From positions 1-54,894 of the forward strand of contig JAJCZZ010000086.1 in the NCBI GenBank assembly GCA_029262115.1: a stretch of 54,894 nt of DNA. Reading direction: 5' to 3'. Below are positions 26,430 to 35,582 of the stretch, one piece after another (position 1 is the first letter of the stretch; every line of letters begins with the position of its first letter). The notes below the pieces were generated by a model. It did no database searches. It had not been told where the DNA came from and saw nothing but the letters and a program-made list of their open reading frames with translations. The DNA is from Gemmatimonadota bacterium (GTDB lineage: Bacteria > Gemmatimonadota > Gemmatimonadetes > Longimicrobiales > Gaopeijiaceae). A program made the position numbers and the translations under genes.

Positions 26430-27385
26430 CAATTTTCTCCCGACATGGTTGTGCGAGTTGGAGATCCCAACGGGCAGGGCGTCACTCCATCGGGTCGCGC
26501 CGAAGAGACCACCACGCTGAAACGGCGAGCGATGGTGCTGGCGAACACCCCCGTGCCATCGCCTCGAACACTTGGGACGCGGACCTGCCCGGAAGGATTG
26601 AAGTTTCCGCCTCGGACCCAGTTGACGTAGTTCCGGTCGGCGGCCGTGATGGTCACGGCGGCCTCGACCCTCGCGGCCAACCCCTGCTGAAGGGCCACGG
26701 CAAGGTCCTGGTCGAGCTCGAAGCGGTTGAACAGTCCGAACTCGCCCGGAAACGTGATGGTCGTATCCGCTGCGGATACGGACAGGCCGAGCAGGTAGAG
26801 GGGATCGTCCTCGGGCGGCACGTCGATACCGATCGGTGCGTACGCTGCGGTCATGTTGAAGAGCAGCGCTTCGTTGATGTACGCCCACGACCCGACGGCC
26901 CGAGTCCACGAAACGGGCAGCGGCGTGTTCGGGGGCAACCAGCAACCGTCGCCGACACCCACAAGGGAAAAGGCCCCGGGAACCACAGACTGGCTCTCCA
27001 GGACGCCCCCGTCGGGCAGGTCGATCCGGAGCGTCAGCGTGTCCCCGGCCTGGAGCCGTCCGACCGCGACCGGACTCGCAAAGTGGCAACTCCCCGTTCC
27101 CTCTACCGGGGTCGTGACCACGCACTCAGCGATGTCGGTTTCCGCGAGTTCCAGGGTCAGCCCATCGGTCCGGCGTACTGAAACGCGCGCTCCGGGGACC
27201 GGGGCGGACGTGCCGGCGGCGGTCAGCGTCCGGTGCAGGAACGCGGTGACTCGCTCGCCCATCTGGACGTGCACTTCGGCGACCACGACGTCCTCGGGGT
27301 CGACGAGGGTGATCTCTTCGAGTGTGCACGACGAAGTGCCTACGAGCAAGAACGCGCCCACGACCGTGAGGCGTCGACCCGTCAT
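26429..27385 (-). CDS. DUF4249-like outer-membrane-associated lipoprotein
   Basis: The protein is 318 residues with a lipoprotein signal ending in VGTSSC (Cys20 as the lipidated residue). The N-terminal beta-rich domain and its position directly after a TonB-dependent receptor match the DUF4249 proteins that accompany such receptors; the assignment is by context and general pattern, not a diagnostic motif. It probably binds substrate at the cell surface or periplasm for the receptor. The ATG at 27385 shares one base with the receptor stop (TGATG), and its own stop shares one base with the dehydrogenase start. All three should be made from one message with coupled translation. Confidence 0.7.
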   Translation of the reverse strand: MTGRRLTVVGAFLLVGTSSCTLEEITLVDPEDVVVAEVHVQMGERVTAFLHRTLTAAGTSAPVPGARVSVRRTDGLTLELAETDIAECVVTTPVEGTGSCHFASPVAVGRLQAGDTLTLRIDLPDGGVLESQSVVPGAFSLVGVGDGCWLPPNTPLPVSWTRAVGSWAYINEALLFNMTAAYAPIGIDVPPEDDPLYLLGLSVSAADTTITFPGEFGLFNRFELDQDLAVALQQGLAARVEAAVTITAADRNYVNWVRGGNFNPSGQVRVPSVRGDGTGVFASTIARRFSVVVSSARPDGVTPCPLGSPTRTTMSGEN

Positions 27386-29763
27386 CAGAACCGCACCTCG
27401 AGCCCGACCGTCGGCAGAACCGGAAACATCGAAATGCCGGACCGCGTCGGAGGTTGCTCGCTGTACTGGAAGAAGTAGAAGAGCACGTTCTTCTGGTTGT
27501 ACACGTTGAGAAGACTGACGTATGGCGTCAGCGATCCCCATGACTTCTCGATCTCTTTTCGTGCGCTCACGTCGAGACGGTGGTACCACGGGTACCGCGA
27601 GCCGTTGCGGTCGCCGAGAAGGACGGCGTACCCGCCGAGGGCGTCGGTTTCGTCCCGGGCACCCGCCCACTCGAGACGACCCTCGTTCTGCACGAAGCGT
27701 GGCGAATAGGTCGCGTACGACCCGAGTGGTCGCGTGTACGGCGTGCCGCTACCCACGTTCCACCGGAGGCCGCCCTGCCATCCTCCGGGAATCGGGTATT
27801 GGAGGACGAGATCGATGTCGATCTGCTTGTCGAAGATCGGCGAGTATGTGACTTCAGGTCGGGTCACGAAAGGAGATAGCGGGTCCTCGAACGTGCGCCG
27901 CGCCCTCAGCCATGAGACGGCCACCCACCCGTTCACATCCCCGTTTTCCCTGCGGACCAGTAGATCCGCTCCATACGAGCGGCCGCGGCCGGTAAGGATG
28001 TCGTCAGAGTCGCTGTTCGGGTCGTCCGCCGGGTTGAACGACACGACGCCGTCGAAGTCCCGGAGGTAGGCCTCGGCCGACACGAACCAGTTTCCGGAAG
28101 GATACCCTTCCACGCCAAACTGCACTTGATCGGATACCACGTGCGGCGCCCTCGAACCGGCCAGCACCCACACGTCCAACCCGAGTGGCAGTTCCTCATC
28201 TCGAAGCGAGTGAAGGAACTGTGTGTACCGTCCCGCGGCAACCTTGATCGCGCCGTCGCCGCCGGAGAAAAAGCGCTTCAACGCGACGCGGGGCGCGGGT
28301 TCGACCACCGTTTCGCCGGGGCTTGGGTGCCAGGCGTCGAGGCGCAGTCCGACCTCCGCGAGCCACGCTCTCGGCCGATTCCAGGACGCCTGGCCGTAGG
28401 CGCCGAACAACGCGCCCGTTCCGGATCCCTGTCCGAACTCCGTCCCGCCCGACGCGAAGAGGTTGTCGTACGACAGCCGCTGGGCTTCCCCACCCGCCTT
28501 GAAGCGCCATGCCGGCGTCGGTCGCAGGTCGATATCGGCGCGGACCTGCGCCTGCTGGACCTTCGATCGGAAATCGGTATCCCCGAAGTCCGGGAAGGTC
28601 AGGCCGGACGCAAAGCTCGAGGCATTGGCGCGGACGTCCACGGAACCACCACCGTCCCGGGGGCGGGTCCAGCGAATGCCGGCCAGATCGTTGCCCCAGC
28701 TCCAATCGATCCGGAGCGGAAAGTCCTCGGCGTCCAACCGCGTCAGATCGAGAACGTCGTTTCCGGAATACGCGTTCACGAGGATCCGATCGCCCCGCTT
28801 CGTCCACCCTTCGACCACACCCTGCAGGTCTGTGAGGTGGTAGGGGAACTCGAACACGGGCTTCAGCAGAACGTCGAAGTAGGACCTCCGAGCAGAAAAG
28901 CGCCACCGGAGATTCGAGTGCCCCAGCGACTCGGCCAGAGAGGTTGGCAGGCCGCCACCCACGGCAACGCGAGTGGCGAGAACCGAGACACCCGCGTCAA
29001 CTCGGAAGTCGCCGTCGCCCGCGTCGCTTTCGATCGACAGGACCGACGACACACGGCCCCCGTACTCCGCCGGGAATCCCCCGGACAGGAGCTCGGCGCG
29101 CTCCACCATGTCGGCGTTGAACACCGAGAAGAAGCCGCCCAGATGGAACGGGCTGAAGATCGGGACCCCGTCGAGAAGGATCAGATTCTGATCGGCCGAG
29201 CCTCCACGCACGTGATACGATGCGGAGAAGTCCGATGTGGACACGACGCCGGGAAGGACCTCGACCGCTCGAAGTGGGTCCGGCTCCGCGACACCCGGTA
29301 CCATCTTGAGGTCCTCCAGCTTGAGCTCGCGGATGGTGGCCCCTCCCACCTCTTCGAAGCGGATCCGCTCCCGACTGCGCTGAGCCCGCACTTCGATTCC
29401 TTCCACGGCCACCGCCCGCCGCGGCAGGATCAGTTCGACCACCTCCGTGCCTCCCCCGCCCACCACCAGCGGTTGGCCGACTTCGCCGTATCCGAACCCC
29501 GATGCGCGGAGAGTGAACGTACCGGCGGCCAGTCCAACCAGGCGGAAGAAGCCGAGCCGGTCCGTCTCCGCGGCCGCCACCCGGGTGTCCCCCGACCGGA
29601 TCTCGACCAGCGCGCCGAACACCGCGGCCCCTTGGTCGTCTCGCACGCGCCCCTCCACGGCGGCTTCCTGCGCCGTCAGCGGGGCCGCAAGGGCCACGGC
29701 GAGCAGAGACGCGCGCGCCAGCGGCCCCCACGGTCCGCCCCACCCTCCATTCCAGTTGGTCAC
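27385..29763 (-). CDS. TonB-dependent outer-membrane receptor
   Basis: The protein is 792 residues. A signal peptide (to about residue 31, LTAQ) is followed by a carboxypeptidase-regulatory-like beta domain (AVEGRVRDDQGAAVFGALVEI). Next comes the plug (LEDLKMVPGVAEPDPLRAVEVLPGV, then SYHVRGGSADQNLILLDGVPI and LLSGGFPAEYGGRVSSVL), then a 22-strand-type barrel ending in a C-terminal hydrophobic strand with terminal F (VGLEVRF). It should import a large substrate across the outer membrane using TonB energy. The substrate is not predictable. The start is GTG at 29763. It is the first gene of the three-gene operon with the lipoprotein and the dehydrogenase. Confidence 0.92.
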   Translation of the reverse strand: MTNWNGGWGGPWGPLARASLLAVALAAPLTAQEAAVEGRVRDDQGAAVFGALVEIRSGDTRVAAAETDRLGFFRLVGLAAGTFTLRASGFGYGEVGQPLVVGGGGTEVVELILPRRAVAVEGIEVRAQRSRERIRFEEVGGATIRELKLEDLKMVPGVAEPDPLRAVEVLPGVVSTSDFSASYHVRGGSADQNLILLDGVPIFSPFHLGGFFSVFNADMVERAELLSGGFPAEYGGRVSSVLSIESDAGDGDFRVDAGVSVLATRVAVGGGLPTSLAESLGHSNLRWRFSARRSYFDVLLKPVFEFPYHLTDLQGVVEGWTKRGDRILVNAYSGNDVLDLTRLDAEDFPLRIDWSWGNDLAGIRWTRPRDGGGSVDVRANASSFASGLTFPDFGDTDFRSKVQQAQVRADIDLRPTPAWRFKAGGEAQRLSYDNLFASGGTEFGQGSGTGALFGAYGQASWNRPRAWLAEVGLRLDAWHPSPGETVVEPAPRVALKRFFSGGDGAIKVAAGRYTQFLHSLRDEELPLGLDVWVLAGSRAPHVVSDQVQFGVEGYPSGNWFVSAEAYLRDFDGVVSFNPADDPNSDSDDILTGRGRSYGADLLVRRENGDVNGWVAVSWLRARRTFEDPLSPFVTRPEVTYSPIFDKQIDIDLVLQYPIPGGWQGGLRWNVGSGTPYTRPLGSYATYSPRFVQNEGRLEWAGARDETDALGGYAVLLGDRNGSRYPWYHRLDVSARKEIEKSWGSLTPYVSLLNVYNQKNVLFYFFQYSEQPPTRSGISMFPVLPTVGLEVRF

Positions 29764-29904
29764 TCGATGTCGCTCGTTTCGTCTCGGTTGGTCGATCGCC
29801 CGGTTCTTCGATTGTTCGGTACTTCGCGACCGCGGTACAATCTAGACCCGGACCCACGGCGACCCCGCACCCAGACACTCTTCTAACACCACATTGGATA
29901 CCCC

Positions 29905-30900
29905 GTGCACCGCTCCGCCCCACTCAGCCGTCTTGCCGCGTGGCCTCGCCAGCGCTTCGCCCATCTCCCTACTCCGCTGGTCGCGGCACCCCATCTACGC
30001 GCCAGCCTCGGAGCCGACTGCCCCGAGATTCTGCTGAAAATGGACTCCGAGACGGGGTGCGCCCTGGGGGGCAACAAGGTGAGGAAGCTCGAGTTCGAGC
30101 TCGCCCCCCCGCGACTGAGCGGGACGACGTGCCTGATCACGTCGGGTGGTCCCCAATCCAATCACTGTCGGGTTACCGCGGGCGTGGCCGCCCGACTCGG
30201 ACTCGAATGCGTGCTCGTCCTCAACGGGCCGGTCCCCGAGGAGCCGAGAGGAAACGCCTATCTCCATCGGCTGTTCGGCGCGCGGATCCGTTCGGTGCAG
30301 AGCCGAGAAGAGCGGGATCCCATGACGCGGACGGTCGCCTCCGAAATCGAGGCCAGCGGCGGCCGCCCGCTCATCGTCCCGTTGGGCGCCTCGACGGCCG
30401 TGGGCACGCTGGGGTATGCCGACGCGTTCGTGGAATTGGCCGGACAGCTCGACTCGCTCCCACCCACGGACCGGACGTGGATTTTCCTGTCCGCGTCGTC
30501 GTGCGGAACCGTCGCCGGCCTCCTGCTCGGAGCGTCCCTTCTGGGCCGATCCGACATCCGGTTGGTCGCCGTGAGCGCGGACGTCTCTTCGTTCGACCTA
30601 CGACTTGAGGCCCTCCGTCTCGCGCGCGAGGGGGGCCAGCTGTTGGGATTCACCGGCGAGCTCCTCGAGACCGGCCTCGCCGCCGCGGACGAGTTCGTCG
30701 GGCGTGGGTACGGCGTCCCAACGCGCGCATCGGAGGAGGCCCTCCATCGGTTCGGTACGACCGAAGGCGTGGTGCTCGACCCGGTCTACTCGGCGAAGGC
30801 CGCCGCAGGAATGATCTCGTGGTTGCGAAGAGGTGCGGCCCGGACCTCGGACCGTGTGGTTTTTCTACACACCGGGGGACATCCGGCCCTCTTCGCGTAA
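29905..30900 (+). CDS. D-cysteine desulfhydrase/ACC-deaminase-like PLP enzyme
   Basis: The protein is 331 residues and belongs to the fold-type II PLP enzymes. The Schiff-base lysine is K58 in ALGGNKVRKLEFE. The asparagine/serine pocket is SGGPQSNHCR, and a GTVAG phosphate-binding loop follows (SASSCGTVAGLLLG). The order and length match D-cysteine desulfhydrase (DcyD) and 1-aminocyclopropane-1-carboxylate deaminase. D-cysteine desulfhydrase releases pyruvate, ammonia and sulfide. The two activities are separated by a few active-site residues that I cannot resolve without alignment. The start is GTG at 29905, with a weak ribosome site. Confidence 0.85.
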   Translation: MHRSAPLSRLAAWPRQRFAHLPTPLVAAPHLRASLGADCPEILLKMDSETGCALGGNKVRKLEFELAPPRLSGTTCLITSGGPQSNHCRVTAGVAARLGLECVLVLNGPVPEEPRGNAYLHRLFGARIRSVQSREERDPMTRTVASEIEASGGRPLIVPLGASTAVGTLGYADAFVELAGQLDSLPPTDRTWIFLSASSCGTVAGLLLGASLLGRSDIRLVAVSADVSSFDLRLEALRLAREGGQLLGFTGELLETGLAAADEFVGRGYGVPTRASEEALHRFGTTEGVVLDPVYSAKAAAGMISWLRRGAARTSDRVVFLHTGGHPALFA

Positions 30901-30940
30901 CCGCGTGGCGAGGCTCCCTGCCCCGGGGTATGTTGCCGCC

Positions 30941-31969
30941 ATGTCTGACACTGTAGCGCTGCTCCGACAGGTCCCCCTGCTCCGCAACCTCCCTCTGGCG
31001 CACCTCGAGAGATTCGCCGAACGGACCCGCGTGCTCGACGTCAAAGCGGAGCACGACATCGTCGAGATCGGCACGCCGGGTCGCTGCTTGTACCTCATTC
31101 TGTATGGGGCCGTTCGTGTCCTGTACCCGTCGCAGAACAGCGACTTCGAGTTGGCGCGCCTCGGCCCCGGCGACTTCTTCGGAGAAATGGCGCTTCTCAA
31201 CGACAAGCCGCGGAGCGCCACGGTAAGGAGCCTGGATGACGTCCGCCTCCTTACCCTCGACAAAGAGGACTTCGGGGCGGTGGTGGCCCAAGAGCCGCGC
31301 CTCGCGCTCGAGTTGCTGGAGTCGATGTCGGTGAGGATCCGCAACGCCGACGAGCAGATCAGCGGCCTCAGCGACCAGGCCATGGAGGACCCGCTCACCG
31401 GTCTGGCAAACCGCCGGGCGTTCCGCCAACGCATGGCGGAGGAGGTCGATCGGGAGCGCCGCTACGGCACGCCGTTCGCCCTCGTGCTGGCGGACATCGA
31501 CAACTTCAAGGCGGTCAACGATACGCTGGGCCACGATGCAGGTGACGCGCTACTGGTCTGGGTGGCGCGAATCCTCAGCGAGCACACGCGCGCCTGCGAC
31601 GTCCCGTGCCGCATCGGAGGACAGGAGTTCGCCGTCATCTGCCCGGCCAATACGGCAGTCACGGCGCGAGTGGCCGCGGAGCGACTCGTGGGGCTGGTCG
31701 GCGGCGCCAATACCCCCCTTCAGCACGGTGCCAACCTGACCATATCGGCCGGATACGCATGTTTCCCCGAACATGCCCGCACCTACCAGCAACTGTACCT
31801 GCTGGCCGACTCCGCGCTCTCCCGGGCCAAGGAGTCAGGACGAAATACCGCCGTGGGAGCCGATCCCACGTTGGACACGACGCTCGAGGTCGAGGCCGAA
31901 CCCGACGACCGAGTCTCAGCCGAACCACCCGCTGAGACGGCTCAGGGCACCGAGGAGATCGGGCTCTAG
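30941..31969 (+). CDS. Cyclic-nucleotide-binding protein with degenerate GGDEF domain
   Basis: The protein is 342 residues. An N-terminal cNMP-binding domain (about 10-125) keeps the phosphate-binding cassette FFGEMALLNDKPRSATV. The GGDEF domain (about 150-315) has DPLTGLANRRAF and a metal-binding DIDNFK (185-190). However, the signature reads GGQEF (226-230), replacing the catalytic acidic residue with glutamine. The inhibitory-site motif RxxD is intact as RACD (217-220), exactly five residues before GG. The likely role is a receptor that integrates cAMP-like and c-di-GMP signals rather than an active cyclase; residual activity cannot be excluded. ATG at 30941 starts the cNMP domain. Its last 54 bases overlap the convergent ligD gene. 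Confidence 0.85.
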   Translation: MSDTVALLRQVPLLRNLPLAHLERFAERTRVLDVKAEHDIVEIGTPGRCLYLILYGAVRVLYPSQNSDFELARLGPGDFFGEMALLNDKPRSATVRSLDDVRLLTLDKEDFGAVVAQEPRLALELLESMSVRIRNADEQISGLSDQAMEDPLTGLANRRAFRQRMAEEVDRERRYGTPFALVLADIDNFKAVNDTLGHDAGDALLVWVARILSEHTRACDVPCRIGGQEFAVICPANTAVTARVAAERLVGLVGGANTPLQHGANLTISAGYACFPEHARTYQQLYLLADSALSRAKESGRNTAVGADPTLDTTLEVEAEPDDRVSAEPPAETAQGTEEIGL

Positions 31970-34447
31970 CTCCAAGACCACTGCGAGTGGGTCTGTCCCC
32001 ATTTGCTCCATGCGCTCTGGGACCGAACGAATCGAGTGCTGGGCGATGGTCAGCTCGTCGTTCACCTCGCTCCACGCCAGTGGGGCTGAGACCGGGGCAC
32101 CCGGCTTGGGTCTCACCGCGAAGGGCGCGACGAGAAGCCGCCCATGGCCGTTCTGGACGAAGTCGATGTAGACCTTTCCGTCCCGTCGTTCCGGGTTCCG
32201 AGTCAGTGTGGCGATGTCCGGCCGCTCGGCCGCGACGACGCGCCCGAGAAGCTCACCCAGCGTGCGCGATTGCTCGTAGGTCAGCTTTCCGCCCAACGGC
32301 ACCAGGACGTGGATTCCCGACGAGCCGCTGGTCTTCGCGAGCGTGGGGAGACCGATCTCCTCGCCGATCTCGTGGATCGTACGGGCAATGGCCACCACGT
32401 CGGTGAACGGTGCCTCTTTCGGATCCAGATCGAGGACGCACCAGTCCGGCTGCGCCAGGGTGTCCACGCGGCTGGACCAGACATGCAGGGGAATCGTGCC
32501 CAGGTTGATGACGTAGAGGAGGGATTCGAGGTCGTCGGCCACGAAGTAGGACAGCTCGCGCTCCGAGCCCTCGCTCCAGACCGTAACGGTCCGGATCCAC
32601 TCCGGGGCATACGGGGGGGCGTCCTTCTGGAAGAACGACTTCCCGTGGATCCCGTCCGGATAGCGCGTCATGACCAGGGGTCGGTCCCGCAGGTAGGGCA
32701 GCATCCACGGAGCGATCTGGCGGTGATACTCGATCAGATCGCCCTTCGTGTATCCATCCTCCGGCCAGAAGGTCTTGTCGAGATTCGTGAACGCGACGTT
32801 CCGCTCCGGGGGGCCCTGCATGGCGGGAGGCGGCGTATCGGCCGAGCCGGATTCGGCAGAGAGCTCTTCGGTGTCCTCCACGAGGCAGTCCTCGGGCGGC
32901 TTGTCGTCGCGCAATCGAACAAAGGAGGCCTGGCGTACCAGACCCGCGCCCGTCAGCTCCTTGTACTTGACCTCCGCCACGAGCTCGGGCGCCATCCAGT
33001 GGTGCGGCGCCCCACGTGGAGCCTCGCCTTCCGTGCACGGGCAGTCCTCGATCTCGAGGAGCGCCATGCGGTCGAAGTAGTCCCCAAGCTGTGCGTCCGT
33101 GAAGCCCGTGCCGACGCTTCCCATGTACCGAAGAGTATCCCCGTCGAACTGACCGAGATGCACGGCGCCAAAGCCCGATCTCGACCCCTTCGGCTCGGTC
33201 CATCCGACTACGACGAAGTCGTCGACCTGGACGGTGCGAACCTTGACCCAATGCGTCGAGCGACCGCCACGGTAGAGCGAGTCCTCTTTCTTTCCGACAA
33301 TCCCCTCGAGACGCATCGACTGCACATGCTGGTACAGCGCCCCGCCCTGGACGGCCACATGGTCGGAGTAACGGATCGGGCCCGTTGTCGGGAGGATATC
33401 CGCCAGGAACGCCTTTCGCTCCAACAGGGGCATCCCCCTGAGATCGAAGCCTTCGACTCCCAGCAGATCGAAGGCGTAGTAAACGGCGGGCGACTCGACC
33501 GAGGCACGCAGTGCATCGGCCCGGTTCAGGATTCGCCCGCGCTTCTGCAGCCGGGAAAACGATGGGAGGCCCGTCGCGTCGTTGACCACCACTTCGCCAT
33601 CGATCACGAGCGACTCGTACGGAAGGCCCCGCACCGCCCGCGCGATCTCAGGGAACGTGTGCGTCATGTCGTGACCCGCCCGCGAGCGAAGAAACGGCTC
33701 TCGCTGGCTCCGCTCCGCCAGCAGGCGGTACCCGTCGTACTTCAACTCGAAGATCCATCCCTCCCGAGAGAACGAGAGTTCTTCGTTGGTGGCCAGCATC
33801 AGCTTCACGTCCGATGCCCGGACATCGCGGCGACGGGCTCCCGCTGCAGCGACCCGCTCCGCCAACGCATCCGCGATCTCGTCGGCTCTTGGAAACTCCA
33901 TGACGGTCAGTCCCGAGTATATCGAATCGTCCGGGTAGTCCTCCGTGCCCTTCGTCCCGTCGAGGTACGCGTCTCGTTCCTTGATGAGCAGCCAGGAGTT
34001 TGGAGCCTGCTTCGTCTTCACGAGCGTCCACTTCCCGAGCAGCTTGTGACCCCTCAGTTCGAAGAGGAGCTTTCCGGAGACCAGGCCCGCGTGGGGATCC
34101 TCCAGAGGCACCCACACCCCCCGGTCCCACACGATCATCGCGCCCGCACCGTACTCGCCTTCCGGTATCACGCCTTCGAATTCCGCGTACTCGAGCGGAT
34201 GGTCCTCCGTCTGCATTGCGAGGCGTTTGTCTGCCTGGTTCGGCGATGGGCCTTTGGGGACCGCCCATGACAGCAGGACGCCGTCCAGCTCGAGACGCAG
34301 ATCCCAGTGAAGCGCCCTCGCATCGTGCTTCTGCACGACAAAAACGCTGCCGCCCACAGGAACTTCCCCACCGAAGGGTTCCGGTGTCCGGGAAGCCTTC
34401 CGCTTGGCGCGGTAGGCTTCAAGACGTTCGTCTCTAGGCGATGGCAT
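31916..34447 (-). CDS. ligD: ATP-dependent DNA ligase D (PE-ligase-polymerase)
   Basis: The protein is 843 residues with three domains in order. The first is a phosphoesterase (QKHDARALHWDLRLELDG, about 39-56). The second is an ATP-dependent ligase with nucleotidyl lysine K236 in ELKYDGYR and later motifs IDGEVVV and RLEGIVGKK. The third is a primase-polymerase domain (from about residue 555; FTNLDKTFWP, metal-binding CVLDLDP, KTSGSSGIHVLVPL). It performs end processing, gap filling and sealing in bacterial non-homologous end joining. The usual partner Ku is not in the window. ATG at 34447 is chosen; upstream codons show no similarity. Confidence 0.95.
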   Translation of the reverse strand: MPSPRDERLEAYRAKRKASRTPEPFGGEVPVGGSVFVVQKHDARALHWDLRLELDGVLLSWAVPKGPSPNQADKRLAMQTEDHPLEYAEFEGVIPEGEYGAGAMIVWDRGVWVPLEDPHAGLVSGKLLFELRGHKLLGKWTLVKTKQAPNSWLLIKERDAYLDGTKGTEDYPDDSIYSGLTVMEFPRADEIADALAERVAAAGARRRDVRASDVKLMLATNEELSFSREGWIFELKYDGYRLLAERSQREPFLRSRAGHDMTHTFPEIARAVRGLPYESLVIDGEVVVNDATGLPSFSRLQKRGRILNRADALRASVESPAVYYAFDLLGVEGFDLRGMPLLERKAFLADILPTTGPIRYSDHVAVQGGALYQHVQSMRLEGIVGKKEDSLYRGGRSTHWVKVRTVQVDDFVVVGWTEPKGSRSGFGAVHLGQFDGDTLRYMGSVGTGFTDAQLGDYFDRMALLEIEDCPCTEGEAPRGAPHHWMAPELVAEVKYKELTGAGLVRQASFVRLRDDKPPEDCLVEDTEELSAESGSADTPPPAMQGPPERNVAFTNLDKTFWPEDGYTKGDLIEYHRQIAPWMLPYLRDRPLVMTRYPDGIHGKSFFQKDAPPYAPEWIRTVTVWSEGSERELSYFVADDLESLLYVINLGTIPLHVWSSRVDTLAQPDWCVLDLDPKEAPFTDVVAIARTIHEIGEEIGLPTLAKTSGSSGIHVLVPLGGKLTYEQSRTLGELLGRVVAAERPDIATLTRNPERRDGKVYIDFVQNGHGRLLVAPFAVRPKPGAPVSAPLAWSEVNDELTIAQHSIRSVPERMEQMGTDPLAVVLELEPDLLGALSRLSGWFG

Positions 34448-34590
34448 GCTGGCGAGGATAGAGCGGTGGGGGCGAGGCGCAACAGGCTCCCAGTGACTTC
34501 TAACGTCCGAGCGCCTCCGCAAAACCGCCGCACACCTCGCTCCAAGACCTCCGGCTCGAAGGCGGCTGACCGATTGCGCATGAGCATCGT

Positions 34591-34623
34591 GATGCGTATC
34601 GTACTAATGTAATAATGCGCATC
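34591..34623. promoter_or_regulatory. Inverted repeat upstream of VapBC-like genes
   Basis: GATGCGTAT (34591-34599) and ATGCGCATC (34615-34623) form an 8-of-9 inverted repeat in an AT-richer patch that may include the promoter. GGGGGAG follows as ribosome binding site before the ATG at 34634. Toxin-antitoxin operons of this type are usually autoregulated by the antitoxin at such palindromes, so an operator is plausible. Confidence 0.45.
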
Positions 34624-34633
34624 GGGGGAGATC

Positions 34634-34879
34634 ATGCCAAAGAAACGCTTGAATATCACTATCGACGCCGATGTGGTTGAACGCGCCCGTCGGTACACCC
34701 GTCGCCACGACACCAGCATTTCCGGGCTCGTAGGCGAGTTCCTCGCTCACCTACCGGATGGTGATGGGTCTGGAGCCGAGGATCTCTCGCCCACTGTAAA
34801 ACGCCTGCTCGGCGTGGCAAGGGGAGGTCCGGACCGAGAGGACTACCATCGCCATCTTCTCGAGAAGTACGGCGTGTGA
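34634..34879 (+). CDS. Ribbon-helix-helix-like antitoxin (VapB-type, DUF6364-like)
   Basis: The 81-residue protein begins with KKRLNITIDADVVERARRYTRRHDTSISGLVGEFL. This is the beta strand plus two helices of a MetJ/Arc-type DNA-binding fold seen in DUF6364 antitoxins. The C-terminal part should fold onto the toxin. A strong GGGGGAG ribosome site precedes the ATG. Its stop overlaps the GTG start of the PIN-domain toxin by 4 bases (GTGA), the normal antitoxin-first arrangement. It probably represses the operon through the inverted repeat upstream. Confidence 0.85.
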   Translation: MPKKRLNITIDADVVERARRYTRRHDTSISGLVGEFLAHLPDGDGSGAEDLSPTVKRLLGVARGGPDREDYHRHLLEKYGV

Positions 34880-35283
34880 AGCTCCTCCTCGACATCAACG
34901 TCCTCCTTGATGTCTTGCTCCAACGGGACCCGTGGGCGGAACCGGCTGCCACCCTTCTGTCAAAGGTCGAGCGAGGCGAGGCCGCCGGATTCGTGCCAGG
35001 GCACACGATCACCACCATCCACTATGTCGTCTCCCGGGGCAGGGATCGTCAGTCAGCCGCCGAGGCCGTCACGGATCTTCTTCGCTTCCTGGAGGTTGTC
35101 CCCATTGAGAAGGCCGACTTCCACCAAGCTTTGATTCTCCCAACAGATGATTTCGAGGACGCCGTTCAAGCGGCCGCCGCCTTGAAGGTTGGGGCAGACT
35201 ACATCGTGACACGGGACGAGAAAGGGTTCGGCGGGCTCTCAATTCCATCCGTGAACTCCGGCGAAGTCCTCTCTCTCTTCTGA
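34876..35283 (+). CDS. PIN-domain ribonuclease toxin (VapC-type)
   Basis: The 135-residue protein starts MKLLLDINVLLDVLL, giving the first PIN aspartate (D6). The later acidic residues lie in DDFEDAVQAAAALKVGADYIVTRDEKGF. These form the metal-dependent active site of PIN ribonucleases, which cut tRNA or other RNAs when released from the antitoxin. The start is GTG at 34876, overlapping the antitoxin stop. The module is intact, while the DNA directly after it is a graveyard of broken toxin and transposase genes. Confidence 0.9.
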   Translation: MKLLLDINVLLDVLLQRDPWAEPAATLLSKVERGEAAGFVPGHTITTIHYVVSRGRDRQSAAEAVTDLLRFLEVVPIEKADFHQALILPTDDFEDAVQAAAALKVGADYIVTRDEKGFGGLSIPSVNSGEVLSLF

Positions 35284-35362
35284 CTGTCTCAGGGGACGTG
35301 GCAACGGTAGGCACCCCGCTCGCGATTTACGCGATGCCAAGGTCGAACGGCTGACACGACCC

Positions 35363-35580
35363 CTACTTCGGTCGGCCGAGCCTGAGCCTAAGCCCGATGC
35401 GATCCCTCTCGCTGACCGAGAAGGCGCCAGGCAGTTCGTCAACGTGATCAGCAATGGCCGTAGCGGCTATCCGCGTCTTATCCGCTGCCTCGATGCCGTC
35501 CAGGCGAACCAACACGATGCCGTGGTGGATTCGACCCTGACGAAACACCAAGTCGCCGAACTGCGGATTCGGTGTGCCGG
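35363..35580 (-). pseudogene. Truncated DUF5615 (PIN-like) toxin
   Basis: The minus strand encodes the C-terminal half of a DUF5615 protein: FGDLVFRQGRIHHGIVLVRL, then DELPGAFSVSERDRI. In intact relatives this is preceded by about 50 residues with catalytic aspartates, ending in a D-x-DF-type motif. Here the sequence in front of FGDLVFRQ becomes unrelated at about 35575, where the IS110-like relic lies on the other strand. The gene is therefore broken at its 5' side and is unlikely to make an active toxin. No antitoxin is seen beside it. Confidence 0.6.
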
Positions 35581-35582
35581 GG

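Noticed and set aside
26430-27125. N-terminal extension of the alcohol dehydrogenase
   Set aside because: The extension overlaps the lipoprotein gene in another frame; the dehydrogenase family starts at the ATG at 26429.
29877-29899. Another MITE end (CTTCTAACACCACATTGG)
   Set aside because: Only about 11 of 17 positions match the MITE terminal repeat, there is no partner repeat, and CTAG is not at the boundary.
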